A DNA stretch of 64,000 nucleotides from Gallibacter pasteurianus_A (GTDB lineage Bacteria > Bacillota > Clostridia > Peptostreptococcales > Anaerovoracaceae), in contig CAVBJF010000001.1 of NCBI GenBank assembly GCA_963596005.1, positions 248,001-312,000 of the forward strand. The letters are read 5' to 3'. The notes beneath the pieces are model-generated. The model ran no database searches, had not been told where the DNA came from, and was given only the letters and a program-made list of their open reading frames with translations. Each line of letters opens with the position of its first letter. Position 1 is the stretch's first letter. Position numbers and translations under genes: made by a program. Shown piece after piece: positions 44,401-52,900 of the stretch.

Positions 44401-44929
44401 TACAGAAGTATATTCAAATACAGGCGGACAGTCATCAAAGGCAACTCCGATCGGTGCGGTTGCACAGTTCCAGGCATCAGGTAAAAAGACTCAGAAGAAG
44501 GATCTTGGCAGACTTATGATGACATACAACAATGTATATGTTGCACAGTGTGCTATGGGCGCAAATCCAAATCAGCTACTCAAGGCAATCAAAGAGGCTG
44601 AGGAACACAAGGGTCCATCTATAGTAATATGCTACGCTCCATGTATCAATCACGGGATCAAGAAGGGCATGAAGAACGCTCAGGCAGAGATGAAAGCCGC
44701 TGTAGAATCAGGATACTGGAATCTATACAGATGGAATCCTTCAACAAAGGTATTGACACTCGACTCAAAAGAGCCATCAAAGGATCTACTCGAATTCTTG
44801 AGAGGTGAAGTAAGATACTCAGCGCTTGACATTACATTCCCTGAAAATGCAAAGACATTGTTTAAGGAAGCAGAAGACTCAGCTAAGGAAAGATATGAGT
44901 ATTACAAAAATCTTGCGGATAATAAGTAA
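41402..44929 (+). CDS. nifJ: Pyruvate:ferredoxin (flavodoxin) oxidoreductase, single-chain
   Basis: A 1175-residue homodimer-type enzyme oxidising pyruvate plus CoA to acetyl-CoA, CO2 and reduced ferredoxin. Domains in order: the alpha-type pyrimidine-binding domain (GIYPITPSSPMAEKTDEW), domain II, the gamma domain (GLGSDGTVGANKNSIKII), a two-[4Fe-4S] domain (CIQCNQCSYVCPHAVIRP, CTSCGVCVETCPKN), and the TPP domain with a further cluster (GACAGCGETAYSKL, GDGWAYDIGYGGLDH, SNTGGQSSKATP). Full length, with CGGAGG upstream. It gives acetyl-CoA for the CoA-transferase that follows and ferredoxin for the hydrogenase. Confidence 0.97.
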   Translation: MSKVIKIVDGNEAAAYVAYAFTEVAGIYPITPSSPMAEKTDEWSANGLKNIFGQSVRLVEMQSEAGAAGAVHGALESGALATTFTSSQGLMLMIPTLHRISGQRHPGVLHVAARTVGTHAFSIFGDHSDVMNCRQTGFAMLSTGSVQEVMDLAGVAHLAAVKGRIPFLHWFDGFRTSHEIQKVEALTYDEFAKLLDYDALKAWKDEAMNPETPTMRSTVQNPDIYFQVREANNEDYEKLPDIVEDYMAEISKLTGREYHIFNYYGAKDAEKVIIAMGSVCGAVQEVVDKLNKEGEKVGLLQVHLYRPFSVKHMLAAIPKTVKKIAVLDRVKEAGAVGEPLYEDVCSAYNEFDGRFEGKLPVIVSGRYGLSSKDTDPACIKAVYDNLDKKEPVNHFTIGINDDVTHKSLPLEKDFVIENEGTISCKFWGLGSDGTVGANKNSIKIIGDQTDKYCQAYFEYDTKKSFGITKSHLRFGDTPIRSTYLVKSANFVACHNQNYLRQYDMISELKPGGTFLLNCHWGKDELDEHLPADVKRYIANNNIDFYIIDANKCSQEIGLGNRSNMVLQAAFFNLSKVIPVDDAVKHMKEAVKKTFGKKGEAIVNMNMQAVDAGITAPVKVDVPSSWKDAKDEKKEAKGDLPKIITEILEPINAQKGDDLPVSMFVDMKDGVMDQGTSRYEKRGIATDLPVWDKDACIQCNQCSYVCPHAVIRPFLLDSKEDAAKPAGFATVDAKGKGLEEFKYSMQISTLDCTSCGVCVETCPKNGEAIKLVPVEDVDLDQTNWNYAMTIKEKKDAVDKYSIKGSQFYQPLLEFSGACAGCGETAYSKLLTQLYGDKMYMANATGCTQAWGAAMPSMPYCKNSQGKGVAWSNSLFENNAEFSYGMCLAVQHQRENVKLDVEKLAEIVGDAEIKDAIAKWEETYDDLDASAAASENLIAVLEAAKLSGEAADVAKTILEKRKHLNKKTMWMYGGDGWAYDIGYGGLDHVFAMGEDVNVLIVDTEVYSNTGGQSSKATPIGAVAQFQASGKKTQKKDLGRLMMTYNNVYVAQCAMGANPNQLLKAIKEAEEHKGPSIVICYAPCINHGIKKGMKNAQAEMKAAVESGYWNLYRWNPSTKVLTLDSKEPSKDLLEFLRGEVRYSALDITFPENAKTLFKEAEDSAKERYEYYKNLADNK

Positions 44930-44942
44930 GATACGGTATAAT
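44913..44942 (+). promoter_or_regulatory. Possible promoter of the CoA-transferase gene
   Basis: A perfect TATAAT (44937-44942) lies just after the nifJ stop, with a weak TTGCGG (44913-44918) 18 bases before it, inside the end of nifJ. Confidence 0.35.
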
Positions 44943-45005
44943 ATAGCAACTATTTGAATGAGATGTGGCAGTAGCTTTTAGCGAAGCTTGCCGAGGAGGT
45001 TTTCA

Positions 45006-46340
45006 ATGGATTTTGCGAAAGAATATAAGCAAAAATTAAAAACACCGCAAGAGGCTGTCAAGGTAGTGAAGGACGGAGATTGGGTTGACTTTAGTACATG
45101 CAACGGCTTTCCACACTTGCTTGATGCGGCTCTTGCACAGAGAAAAGACGAGCTAAACGACATCAAGATTAGAGGCTACATGGCGCTAAGACCACTTGAA
45201 GTTGTTGAGTGCGATCCAAACAGAGATACATTCACATACAATTCATGGCATTGTTCAGGGTATGAGAGAAAGCTGGCAGACAAGGGACTTTGCAATTACA
45301 TACCTATGATATTTAGGAATGTAGGCGAATACTATGGTAGGTATCTGACTGTAAATGTAGCTATGATGGCAGTGCCACCAATGGATGAACATGGATATTT
45401 TAACTTCTCGATCAACAATGCGACAGCAAGAGAAACACTTGATGCCGCAGACACAATCATACTCGAGGTAGACGAAAATTTGCCAAAGGTTTATGGCGGA
45501 TTTTATGAAAGTATCCACATCTCAGAGGTGGATATGATAGTGGAAGGCAAACATGATCCTTTAGTAGAGCTTCCACCATCAGCTACAACTGAGATTGACG
45601 AGGCTATCGCAGAAAAGGTAGTATCAAACATGCGAGACGGCTCGACAATACAGCTTGGCGTAGGCGGTATGCCTAACGCTGTAGGGCAGATGATAGCTAA
45701 ATCAGATCTTAAGGATTTAGGTATTCATACAGAATTGCTTGTCGATGCATATTACGATATGTTCAAGGCAGGTAAGATTACAAACAGACTCAAAACGATT
45801 GATAAGCATAAGGGCACATTCGGATTTGCTCTTGGTACACAAAATCTTTATGATTGGGTAACCGAAAATCCGGGAATGGTAACTGCGCCAATCAGTTATA
45901 TAAATGCGCCTAAAGTCATTGCACAGCTTGATGACTTCGTATCGATCAATAACTGCATTTCTGTCGATTTGTACGGACAAATTTGTGCAGAGAGCGCAGG
46001 TACAAGACACATAAGCGGTACAGGCGGACAGCTCGACTTCTTGACAGGAGCTTTTGATGCTAAGGGCGGACAGAGCTTCATATGTATGACATCTTCGTTT
46101 ACAGACAAGCAGGGCAACCTCAAGTCAAGGATATTACCTACATTTAACGGAGATATTGTAACAGACCCAAGAAGCCAAAGCTTCATACTCGTTACCGAAT
46201 ATGGACTTGTAAATTTAGCCGGTCTGTCAAGTTGGGAAAGAGCAGAAAAAATAATTTCTCTTGCTCACCCACAACACAGAGAGGACTTAATCAAAGCTGC
46301 TGAAGCTCAGAAGATTTGGAGAAAGTCTAATAAAAAGTAA
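45006..46340 (+). CDS. Acetyl-CoA hydrolase/transferase family CoA-transferase (butyryl-CoA:acetate type)
   Basis: A 444-residue CoA-transferase. The start MDFAKEYKQKLKTPQEA, then GDWVDFSTCNGFP, YNSWHCSGYERK, PMDEHGYFNFSI, IHISEVD, GVGGMPNAVGQ, and CAESAGTRHISGTGGQLDF follow the pattern of butyryl-CoA:acetate CoA-transferases and near relatives such as 4-hydroxybutyrate CoA-transferase. Which acyl-CoA is used is not decided by sequence. I choose ATG 45006 with GAGGAGG upstream over the frame opening at 44988. Its position between the pyruvate oxidoreductase and BrnQ fits fermentation of amino acids to short-chain acids, possibly branched ones. Confidence 0.85.
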   Translation: MDFAKEYKQKLKTPQEAVKVVKDGDWVDFSTCNGFPHLLDAALAQRKDELNDIKIRGYMALRPLEVVECDPNRDTFTYNSWHCSGYERKLADKGLCNYIPMIFRNVGEYYGRYLTVNVAMMAVPPMDEHGYFNFSINNATARETLDAADTIILEVDENLPKVYGGFYESIHISEVDMIVEGKHDPLVELPPSATTEIDEAIAEKVVSNMRDGSTIQLGVGGMPNAVGQMIAKSDLKDLGIHTELLVDAYYDMFKAGKITNRLKTIDKHKGTFGFALGTQNLYDWVTENPGMVTAPISYINAPKVIAQLDDFVSINNCISVDLYGQICAESAGTRHISGTGGQLDFLTGAFDAKGGQSFICMTSSFTDKQGNLKSRILPTFNGDIVTDPRSQSFILVTEYGLVNLAGLSSWERAEKIISLAHPQHREDLIKAAEAQKIWRKSNKK

Positions 46341-46352
46341 AGGAGAGGTAAA

Positions 46353-47726
46353 ATGGGAGAAAACTTGAACAAAAAGAAAAATACCAAGCTTGATCTTATG
46401 ACGGTAGGATTCGCATTATTTGCGATGTTCTTCGGAGCAGGAAACTTGATCTTTCCACCTGAAATTGGTATAACAGCTGGTCCAAAGTGGTGGATCGGAG
46501 CAATTTGCTTTATCATAGCTGACGCCGGACTTGCACTATTAGCTTTGTTCTCATTGATTAAATACGATGGAGACATTGAAAAAGTAACAGGTACAATCGG
46601 TAGAGTGCCCGGAAATATTATTAACAGTATCATGATACTATGTATCGGATGTCTTGTTGCAACACCAAGGACAGCGGCAACAACATTCGAGCTTGGATAT
46701 TTACCTGTAACAGGTACAGAAAACAGCAAATTAGTACTTGCTATCTTCTCGGTAGTATTCTTTGCTATTGTATTGGTACTTACAATCAGACCAAACAAGG
46801 TAGTAGATATCGTAGGCAAGATCCTTACACCTATATTGTTGATAACACTTGCAATTATCATTATTATAGGTGTCGTTGCACCGGCTGCTGACATACAGCC
46901 TGCAATGGTTGACTCAACAGTAAAAGATGGTATAGCTAACGGATATCAAACTCTTGACGGTATGGCAGCATTGTTCTTTGGAATAATCATCATATCTTCA
47001 ATCAGAGACAAAGGATACACTGATAAGGCAGAAGAAAAGGCAATGGCAGGAAAGGCTGGAGCTCTTGCAGGCATACTTCTTGCACTTGTTTACGGCGGAC
47101 TTGCTTACCTTGGAGCTTCAACAGGTCAGCTATGGCACGATGAAGCATATGCACAGTTGATGTCAGGCACTGGCATAGACAGAGCATCACTTCTTACAAA
47201 TATCGCTCAGGAATTAGTTGGAAGACCGGGAGTTATCATCCTTGGAGTTATCGTAGCATTCGCTTGCTTGACAACAGCAATCGGACTTGTATCAGCTACA
47301 TCTGACTTCTTCTCAAAGCTTTCAAACGGCAAGTTATCATATAGTATGGCAGTTATACTAAACATTATCGTATGTATACTTGTATGTAACCTTGGACTTT
47401 CAAAGATCGTAGCATTTGCGGCTCCAATACTTGTATTGGTATATCCACCGGTTATCGTATTGTTTGTGCTTTCTTACCTTTCAAAGGAGAAGTTCAAGAG
47501 AAATGTATACGTTTGCACAACACTATTTGCATTCGTAGTAAGCTTGATTCAGACTTTCTGCGATACATTCGGTATGGAAGCTCTAAGCTGGATCCACAAG
47601 CTACCTTTTGATGTTTACGGCTTCGGTTGGGTAATTCCTGCAATCGTAGGATTTATCGTTGGTATGCTTATACCTGGACCTACAATGAAGGAAGTAGAAG
47701 AAAAAAGAGCACAGGCAGCAGCTTAA
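46353..47726 (+). CDS. brnQ: Branched-chain amino acid:cation symporter
   Basis: A 457-residue LIVCS-family carrier with about 12 membrane segments. It starts with the hallmark FALFAMFFGAGNLIFPPEIGITAG; RVPGNIINSIMILCIGCLVATPRTAATTFELG and VYPPVIVLFVLSYL are also typical (given here as partial blocks). It should import Leu, Ile and Val with Na+ or H+. It follows the CoA-transferase by 12 bases with AAAGGAGAGG upstream, so the two are probably co-transcribed, which hints at branched-chain substrates for the transferase. A strong terminator follows. Confidence 0.94.
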   Translation: MGENLNKKKNTKLDLMTVGFALFAMFFGAGNLIFPPEIGITAGPKWWIGAICFIIADAGLALLALFSLIKYDGDIEKVTGTIGRVPGNIINSIMILCIGCLVATPRTAATTFELGYLPVTGTENSKLVLAIFSVVFFAIVLVLTIRPNKVVDIVGKILTPILLITLAIIIIIGVVAPAADIQPAMVDSTVKDGIANGYQTLDGMAALFFGIIIISSIRDKGYTDKAEEKAMAGKAGALAGILLALVYGGLAYLGASTGQLWHDEAYAQLMSGTGIDRASLLTNIAQELVGRPGVIILGVIVAFACLTTAIGLVSATSDFFSKLSNGKLSYSMAVILNIIVCILVCNLGLSKIVAFAAPILVLVYPPVIVLFVLSYLSKEKFKRNVYVCTTLFAFVVSLIQTFCDTFGMEALSWIHKLPFDVYGFGWVIPAIVGFIVGMLIPGPTMKEVEEKRAQAAA

Positions 47727-47752
47727 ATAAAACAAAAAAATATTGGCAACAA

Positions 47753-47790
47753 AGCGCACCTACAGAGCATATCTTAGGTGTGCTTTTTTT
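47753..47790 (+). terminator. Intrinsic terminator after brnQ
   Basis: AGCGCACCT (47753-47761) pairs with AGGTGTGCT (47776-47784, one G-T pair), followed by a run of T. Confidence 0.85.
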
Positions 47791-47814
47791 CAAAACTTTT
47801 ATATAGCAAAAGGT

Positions 47815-47842
47815 GCATAATATTGTGCAATTATGCTATAAT
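47815..47842 (+). promoter_or_regulatory. Extended -10 promoter of the pyrH operon with abutting inverted repeat
   Basis: TATAAT (47837-47842) is preceded by TGC (extended -10) and lacks a good -35 box. A perfect repeat GCATAAT (47815-47821) / ATTATGC (47830-47836) occupies the -35 region and touches the -10 box, which is a position suited to an operator. Confidence 0.6.
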
Positions 47843-47891
47843 TTACTGGGAAAGAAAATTTTATGTGTAAGTATAAAAAGAGGAGAGAAAA

Positions 47892-48596
47892 ATGGAGCCC
47901 AAATATAAACGAATAATCCTAAAAATCAGTGGTGAGGCGCTTGCTGGTAGCGAGAAATTCGGTCTAAACGAAGAGATGCTAAAGGTTGTTGCAAAGCAGG
48001 TAAAAGAAGTGCATGACCTTGGCGTACAGGTAGCGATAGTCGTAGGCGGAGGCAATTTTTGGCGCGGCAGGACGAGCAAAGATATGGACAAGGCAACAGC
48101 AGACTATATGGGCATGCTTGCAACTGTTATAAACTCGCTTGCTCTCCAGGAGGCTATAGAGTCTATAGGGGTACAGACAAGGGTACAAACAGCGATTGAG
48201 ATGAAAGAGATTGCAGAGCCTTATATAAGGAGAAAGGCAGTAAATCATCTTGAAAAAGGCAAAGTAGTTATATTTGGAGCAGGCACAGGTAATCCGTTTT
48301 TTTCAACAGATACAACAGCTGCACTTAGAGCAGCAGAGATAGATGCAGATGTGATATTGCTTGCAAAAAAGGTGGATGCAGTATATTCGGCAGATCCTGA
48401 GGTGGACAAAAATGCGATAAAATATGATGAGCTTACACATTTTGAAGTATTAGAAAAGGATTTAAAGGTTATGGACTCTACGGCGGCATCGCTATGTAGG
48501 GACAACAACATATGTATTCATGTATTTGGCATAAGTGAGTCGGGCAATGTAATGAAAGCCGTATGTGGCGAAAAGATAGGAACTGTGATCAGGTAA
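47892..48596 (+). CDS. pyrH: UMP kinase
   Basis: A 234-residue bacterial UMP kinase (amino acid kinase fold) making UDP. KRIILKISGEALAG, VAIVVGGGNFWRG, DYMGMLATVINSLALQ, IFGAGTGNPFFSTDTTAALRA and DPEVDKNAIKYDELTH are the expected blocks. AGAGGAGAG precedes the ATG. Here it heads the operon behind its own promoter; the usual rpsB-tsf pair upstream is absent. Confidence 0.96.
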   Translation: MEPKYKRIILKISGEALAGSEKFGLNEEMLKVVAKQVKEVHDLGVQVAIVVGGGNFWRGRTSKDMDKATADYMGMLATVINSLALQEAIESIGVQTRVQTAIEMKEIAEPYIRRKAVNHLEKGKVVIFGAGTGNPFFSTDTTAALRAAEIDADVILLAKKVDAVYSADPEVDKNAIKYDELTHFEVLEKDLKVMDSTAASLCRDNNICIHVFGISESGNVMKAVCGEKIGTVIR

Positions 48597-48611
48597 TAAC
48601 GGAGGGTTAAA

Positions 48612-49169
48612 ATGGAGAATATAATATTTGAAAATCTACAGGCAAAGATAGAAAAAACTACAGCAAAGTTAAAGGAAGAGCTTTTAACAGTCAGAGCCGG
48701 CAGGGCTAATGCGGCGATAGTTGATAAGGTAATGGTAATATATTATGATGTACCGACTCCGCTAAAGCAGCTTGCTAATATCGCCGTTACAGATCCAAGG
48801 ACTATAACAATCACGCCTTTTGATTCATCTATAATCAAAGAGGTTGAGCACGGCATAAACGAAGCGAATATAGGTATTACGCCAAGTAACGATGGCAAGG
48901 CTATCAGATTAACAGTGCCACAGGTGACAGAAGACAGAAGAAAAGAGCTTACAAAGACTGTCAAGGCTTATGGCGAGGATGCAAAGGTTGCTCTCAGGAA
49001 TTTAAGGAGAGCTGCTAATGATGAACTCAAAAAAGAGCAAAAAAACAATGAGATCACAGAGGATGAGCTAAAGGAAGGTCTTGACAAGATACAAAAGAGT
49101 ATCGATAAGGGCGTAAAAGCAATTGATGATGTCGTTGCCGCAAAAGATAAGGAGATAATGGAGATCTAA
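48612..49169 (+). CDS. frr: Ribosome recycling factor
   Basis: A 185-residue RRF, the normal length, which with EF-G splits post-termination ribosomes. LLTVRAGRANAAIVDKV, PLKQLANIAVTDPRT, EANIGITPSNDGKAIRLTVPQ and RRAANDELKK are conserved blocks. GGAGGG site upstream. The TAA overlaps the uppS start by one base. Confidence 0.96.
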   Translation: MENIIFENLQAKIEKTTAKLKEELLTVRAGRANAAIVDKVMVIYYDVPTPLKQLANIAVTDPRTITITPFDSSIIKEVEHGINEANIGITPSNDGKAIRLTVPQVTEDRRKELTKTVKAYGEDAKVALRNLRRAANDELKKEQKNNEITEDELKEGLDKIQKSIDKGVKAIDDVVAAKDKEIMEI

Positions 49170-49888
49170 TGCTTGATAAAGACAGGATACCGGCTTCTGT
49201 TGCCATCATTATGGATGGCAACGGTAGGTGGGCGACAAAGCGGAAGCTTTCAAGAGTTATAGGCCACAATCAGGGCATGAAGGCTATGAAAAAAATAGTA
49301 AAGCATGCGGCACAGCTTGGCGTTAAATATCTAACCGTTTACGCATTTTCTACCGAAAATTGGAAAAGGTCGGAGGAAGAAGTGAGCGGTATTTTTAAGT
49401 TGCTGGTAAAATATGTTGACAGCGAGCTTAAAGAGCTTAATGAGGCAAATGTAAAGGTAAATATATTAGGCGATATCGGGGCTATGCCGGATATTGTAAA
49501 ACAAAAGCTTGCGTTGACGCTCGAAACAACGAAAGAAAATACAGGGCTAAACTTTAATATTGCACTCAATTACGGCTCGCGTGACGAGATAGTGCGCGCT
49601 GCGAAAAGTATTGCAAGTGATGCAAAGGAAGGCAGGCTTGCGATAGATGATATTGACGAGAGGCTATTTGCAAGTAGGCTATACACAGGCGAGCTTGGCA
49701 TTCCTGATCCCGATCTTGTGATAAGGACAAGCGGAGAGATAAGATTGTCAAACTTTTTAATGTGGCAGCTTTCGTATGCAGAGATGGTATTTACCGATAC
49801 GCTTTGGCCGGATTACACGCCTGAGGAGTTTGAGAAGTCGATTGAGATTTTTCAGAGCAGAGACAGACGTTTTGGTGGGAGGAAATAA
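49169..49888 (+). CDS. uppS: Undecaprenyl diphosphate synthase
   Basis: A 239-residue cis-prenyltransferase making the C55 carrier lipid used by peptidoglycan and by the surface glycan locus in this window. IIMDGNGRWATKRKL carries the catalytic Asp; GMKAMKKIV, TVYAFSTENWKRSEEEV, NYGSRDEIVRA and PDLVIRTSGEIRLSNFLMWQL are family motifs. In frr-uppS-cdsA order as in most Firmicutes. Confidence 0.96.
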   Translation: MLDKDRIPASVAIIMDGNGRWATKRKLSRVIGHNQGMKAMKKIVKHAAQLGVKYLTVYAFSTENWKRSEEEVSGIFKLLVKYVDSELKELNEANVKVNILGDIGAMPDIVKQKLALTLETTKENTGLNFNIALNYGSRDEIVRAAKSIASDAKEGRLAIDDIDERLFASRLYTGELGIPDPDLVIRTSGEIRLSNFLMWQLSYAEMVFTDTLWPDYTPEEFEKSIEIFQSRDRRFGGRK

Positions 49889-49890
49889 GC

Positions 49891-50673
49891 ATGAAGACAA
49901 GAATCATATCAGGCTTGATAATGGTGCCACTTTTAGCTGTTTTATATTTCGGAGGATATGTGCTTGCGGCAGCTTGCTTTATCATAGCGATTGTGGGAGT
50001 GCATGAGTTTTATAAGGGCTTTCACGAAATGGATATCCATCCGTGCTATCCGATAGCCGTTTGTTCGACGATAGTGCTTTACGCATTTAATTTATTCAAT
50101 GCGGATGAAAGCGTTCATATATTGTGGCTATTTTTGAGCGTGCTCGCATCGCTTTTATACCTGTTTAAAATAGAGGAGCGAAAGCTTGAGGATGCCATGG
50201 CGACGATAACAGGCATAGTATATGTTGTATTTTTCTCATACCATGTGCTGTTAGTCGAGCAGACAGGTAAAACAAGTATACTCATATGGCTAATAGTTTT
50301 GTCCGCATTTGGCACAGATATTTTTGCATATTTTGTTGGGATGTCGCTTGGAAAACACAGACTTTGTCCAAAGATAAGTCCTAAAAAAAGCGTAGAGGGC
50401 TCGATTGGCGGTATACTCGGAAGTATGCTTTTGTGTTATCTTTTTGGCAGTTTTTTTGCACCGCAATATGCTATTCATTGTCTGATTATAGGAGTACTCG
50501 GCGGAGTAGTATCGCAGTTTGGCGACTTGACCGCCTCGATATTTAAAAGGAAGATGGGCATAAAGGATTATGGCAATCTGATCCCCGGCCACGGCGGTAT
50601 TTTAGACAGATTTGACAGCGTGCTATTTACAGCACCGCTAGTGTATTATTATATAGTTTTCGCAATAAATTAG
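49891..50673 (+). CDS. cdsA: Phosphatidate cytidylyltransferase
   Basis: A 260-residue membrane enzyme making CDP-diacylglycerol. Seven or eight hydrophobic segments; the CDS signature is at the C-terminus (SQFGDLTASIFKRKMG, IKDYGNLIPGHGGILDRFDS) with SPKKSVEGSIGG before it. Start two bases after the uppS stop. Confidence 0.94.
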   Translation: MKTRIISGLIMVPLLAVLYFGGYVLAAACFIIAIVGVHEFYKGFHEMDIHPCYPIAVCSTIVLYAFNLFNADESVHILWLFLSVLASLLYLFKIEERKLEDAMATITGIVYVVFFSYHVLLVEQTGKTSILIWLIVLSAFGTDIFAYFVGMSLGKHRLCPKISPKKSVEGSIGGILGSMLLCYLFGSFFAPQYAIHCLIIGVLGGVVSQFGDLTASIFKRKMGIKDYGNLIPGHGGILDRFDSVLFTAPLVYYYIVFAIN

Positions 50674-50687
50674 ATTTTAGTAAAAAT

Positions 50688-51833
50688 ATGAAAAAAATAG
50701 CAGTTTTTGGGAGCACAGGTTCAATAGGAACACAAACCCTCGACATTATAATGCAAAATCCGGACAGATATAGTGTTGAGATTTTGACATGCAAAAATAA
50801 TATAGAACTACTTGCGCAGCAGATAGAAAAATTTTCACCAAGCATTGTTGTCGTAGGCGATGAGAAAAAGGCAAAGCTGCTTTCTGATAGGTATAAAAAC
50901 ATTGAAATTGCATATGGAGATGATGGCTTAAGAGATGTTGCAGGTAGTGCAAGCTATGATATGCTTGTAAATGCGCTTGTCGGTATAAGCGGCCTTGTGC
51001 CTACATATCATGCAATTGAGGCAGGCAGGGATATCGCTCTTGCAAATAAGGAAACGCTCGTGGCAGGTGGTGAACTCATCATGCAGAAGGTTCGTGAAAA
51101 GGGAGTAAATGTTGTGCCTGTTGATAGCGAACACAGCGCTATTTTTCAATGCATCAATTCGCAGAGAGGACTTAAGGAAAGAAAAGAAAATCTAAAGAAG
51201 ATACTTCTCACGGCTTCGGGTGGGCCGTTTAGGGGCAAGACCTATGACGAGTTAAAAGAAGTAACTTTGGATGAAGCACTAAATCATCCAAACTGGAGCA
51301 TGGGAAATAAAATTACAATAGACAGTGCGACGATGATAAATAAGGGCTTTGAGGTTATTGAAGCAAAATGGCTTTTCGATGTCGATATAGATAACATAAA
51401 GGTGCTTGTACATCCGCAGAGCATCGTGCACAGCGGTGTAGAGCTTATAGACGGCTCTGTTATTATGCAGATGGGAAGTGCCGATATGAGGCTACCGATA
51501 GGTCTGGCGCTTTCATATCCGCAACGATTAAAAAACACATCAAAGCCACTTGATTTTTTTAAAGAAGCGAGCAAGCTAACATTTGAGGAGCCCGATTTTG
51601 ATACATTTACAGCTTTGAAACTTGCATGTGAGGCAGGGCGAAGTGGCGGTAGTTATCCGGTCGTGCTAAACGCTGCAAATGAAGTTTTAGTCGATAGATT
51701 TTTAAAAAATGAAATCAAGTTTTTAGATATACAAGATACGATAGCAAAAGTGATGGATGCACATGTGCCAACATATAAATTGACACTTGAGGGAATCATA
51801 GAAATAGATAAAAGAGTAAGGAAGAATATATGA
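50688..51833 (+). CDS. dxr: 1-deoxy-D-xylulose-5-phosphate reductoisomerase
   Basis: A 381-residue MEP-pathway enzyme converting DXP to MEP with NADPH. VFGSTGSIGTQTLDII is the NADPH-binding start; ALANKETLVAGGEL, PVDSEHSAIFQC, TASGGPFRG, NHPNWSMGNKITIDSATMINKG and HPQSIVHSGVE are hallmark blocks. Its TGA overlaps the rseP ATG (ATGA). Confidence 0.96.
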   Translation: MKKIAVFGSTGSIGTQTLDIIMQNPDRYSVEILTCKNNIELLAQQIEKFSPSIVVVGDEKKAKLLSDRYKNIEIAYGDDGLRDVAGSASYDMLVNALVGISGLVPTYHAIEAGRDIALANKETLVAGGELIMQKVREKGVNVVPVDSEHSAIFQCINSQRGLKERKENLKKILLTASGGPFRGKTYDELKEVTLDEALNHPNWSMGNKITIDSATMINKGFEVIEAKWLFDVDIDNIKVLVHPQSIVHSGVELIDGSVIMQMGSADMRLPIGLALSYPQRLKNTSKPLDFFKEASKLTFEEPDFDTFTALKLACEAGRSGGSYPVVLNAANEVLVDRFLKNEIKFLDIQDTIAKVMDAHVPTYKLTLEGIIEIDKRVRKNI

Positions 51834-52846
51834 CGATAATTATTGCGGTGATAATGATATGTATATTGATTTTTATTCATGAGCTGGGCCATTTTTTAGC
51901 GGCAAAGGCTTGTGGAGTTAAAGTCAATGAATTTGCACTCGGCATGGGACCAAAGCTTTTAAAAAAGCAAAAAGGGGAAACTCTTTATACGCTTAGAGCA
52001 ATTCCGATTGGTGGCTTTTGTGCTATGGAGGGCGAGGATGAGGAAAGCGATGACGAGCGTGCATTTAACAATAAGTCTGCCGGGGAAAAAGCATTTATAC
52101 TCGTAGCCGGCGCAGGTATGAATTTCATATTGGCGTTGGTACTTATGATAATAGTTACATATAACATGGGTTTTGCGACGCTGACGGTCGGGCAAGTTCT
52201 GGAAGGCTCGCCGGCACAAAAAGCGGGTATAGAAGTAGGCGATGAGCTTGTCAGCATCAATGGTACTAAGCTCGATGAGTGGAATGACTTTACCGAGATA
52301 GTTTCGGCTGATAAGGCGCATGAGGCGCTTGATATAACTATCAAAAGAGATAGTGAGGAGATGACATTTGTTGCAACTCCAAAAAAAGATGAGGAGTCAG
52401 GCAGATATATAGTAGGCATCGGTGCGCAGCGTGAAAAGAGCGCATTCAAATCGATAGTAAATGGACCAAAAGAGACTATCAATATGACAAAAAGCATGTA
52501 TGCCGTGCTCAAACAACTTGTTACGGGAGAAGTTTCGACAAAGGATTTATCCGGGCCTGTCGGCATAGTATATATGGTCGATCAATCGGCATCTCAAGGG
52601 CTAATGACATTTTTGTACTTTATGGCGATGATGAGTTTAAACTTAGCGGTTATCAATCTTTTGCCATTCCCGGCACTTGATGGGGGCAGGATAATATTCC
52701 TAATTATAAGAAAGGTAACAGGAAAGGCTATCACAGATAGGACAGAAGCAGCTGTGCATATGATAGGGATGTTACTTCTTTTGCTTTTGATGCTATATGT
52801 GACTTGGAATGACATAGCGAAATTTATAATACCGATATTTAAATAA
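51830..52846 (+). CDS. rseP: Site-2 intramembrane zinc metalloprotease
   Basis: A 338-residue RseP/RasP-type protease. HELGHFLAAKACGV in the first membrane segment is the HExxH zinc site; a single PDZ domain (about 115-195; VLEGSPAQKAGIEVGDEL) follows; NLLPFPALDGGRI is the third zinc ligand in the third membrane segment. It cleaves membrane-anchored anti-sigma factors and signal peptide remnants in other Firmicutes. Confidence 0.94.
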   Translation: MTIIIAVIMICILIFIHELGHFLAAKACGVKVNEFALGMGPKLLKKQKGETLYTLRAIPIGGFCAMEGEDEESDDERAFNNKSAGEKAFILVAGAGMNFILALVLMIIVTYNMGFATLTVGQVLEGSPAQKAGIEVGDELVSINGTKLDEWNDFTEIVSADKAHEALDITIKRDSEEMTFVATPKKDEESGRYIVGIGAQREKSAFKSIVNGPKETINMTKSMYAVLKQLVTGEVSTKDLSGPVGIVYMVDQSASQGLMTFLYFMAMMSLNLAVINLLPFPALDGGRIIFLIIRKVTGKAITDRTEAAVHMIGMLLLLLLMLYVTWNDIAKFIIPIFK

Positions 52847-52900
52847 AACAAAAATCAATATATTAGAAAAGTATTTTAAAACTCCCACGAAGGAGAGCAT

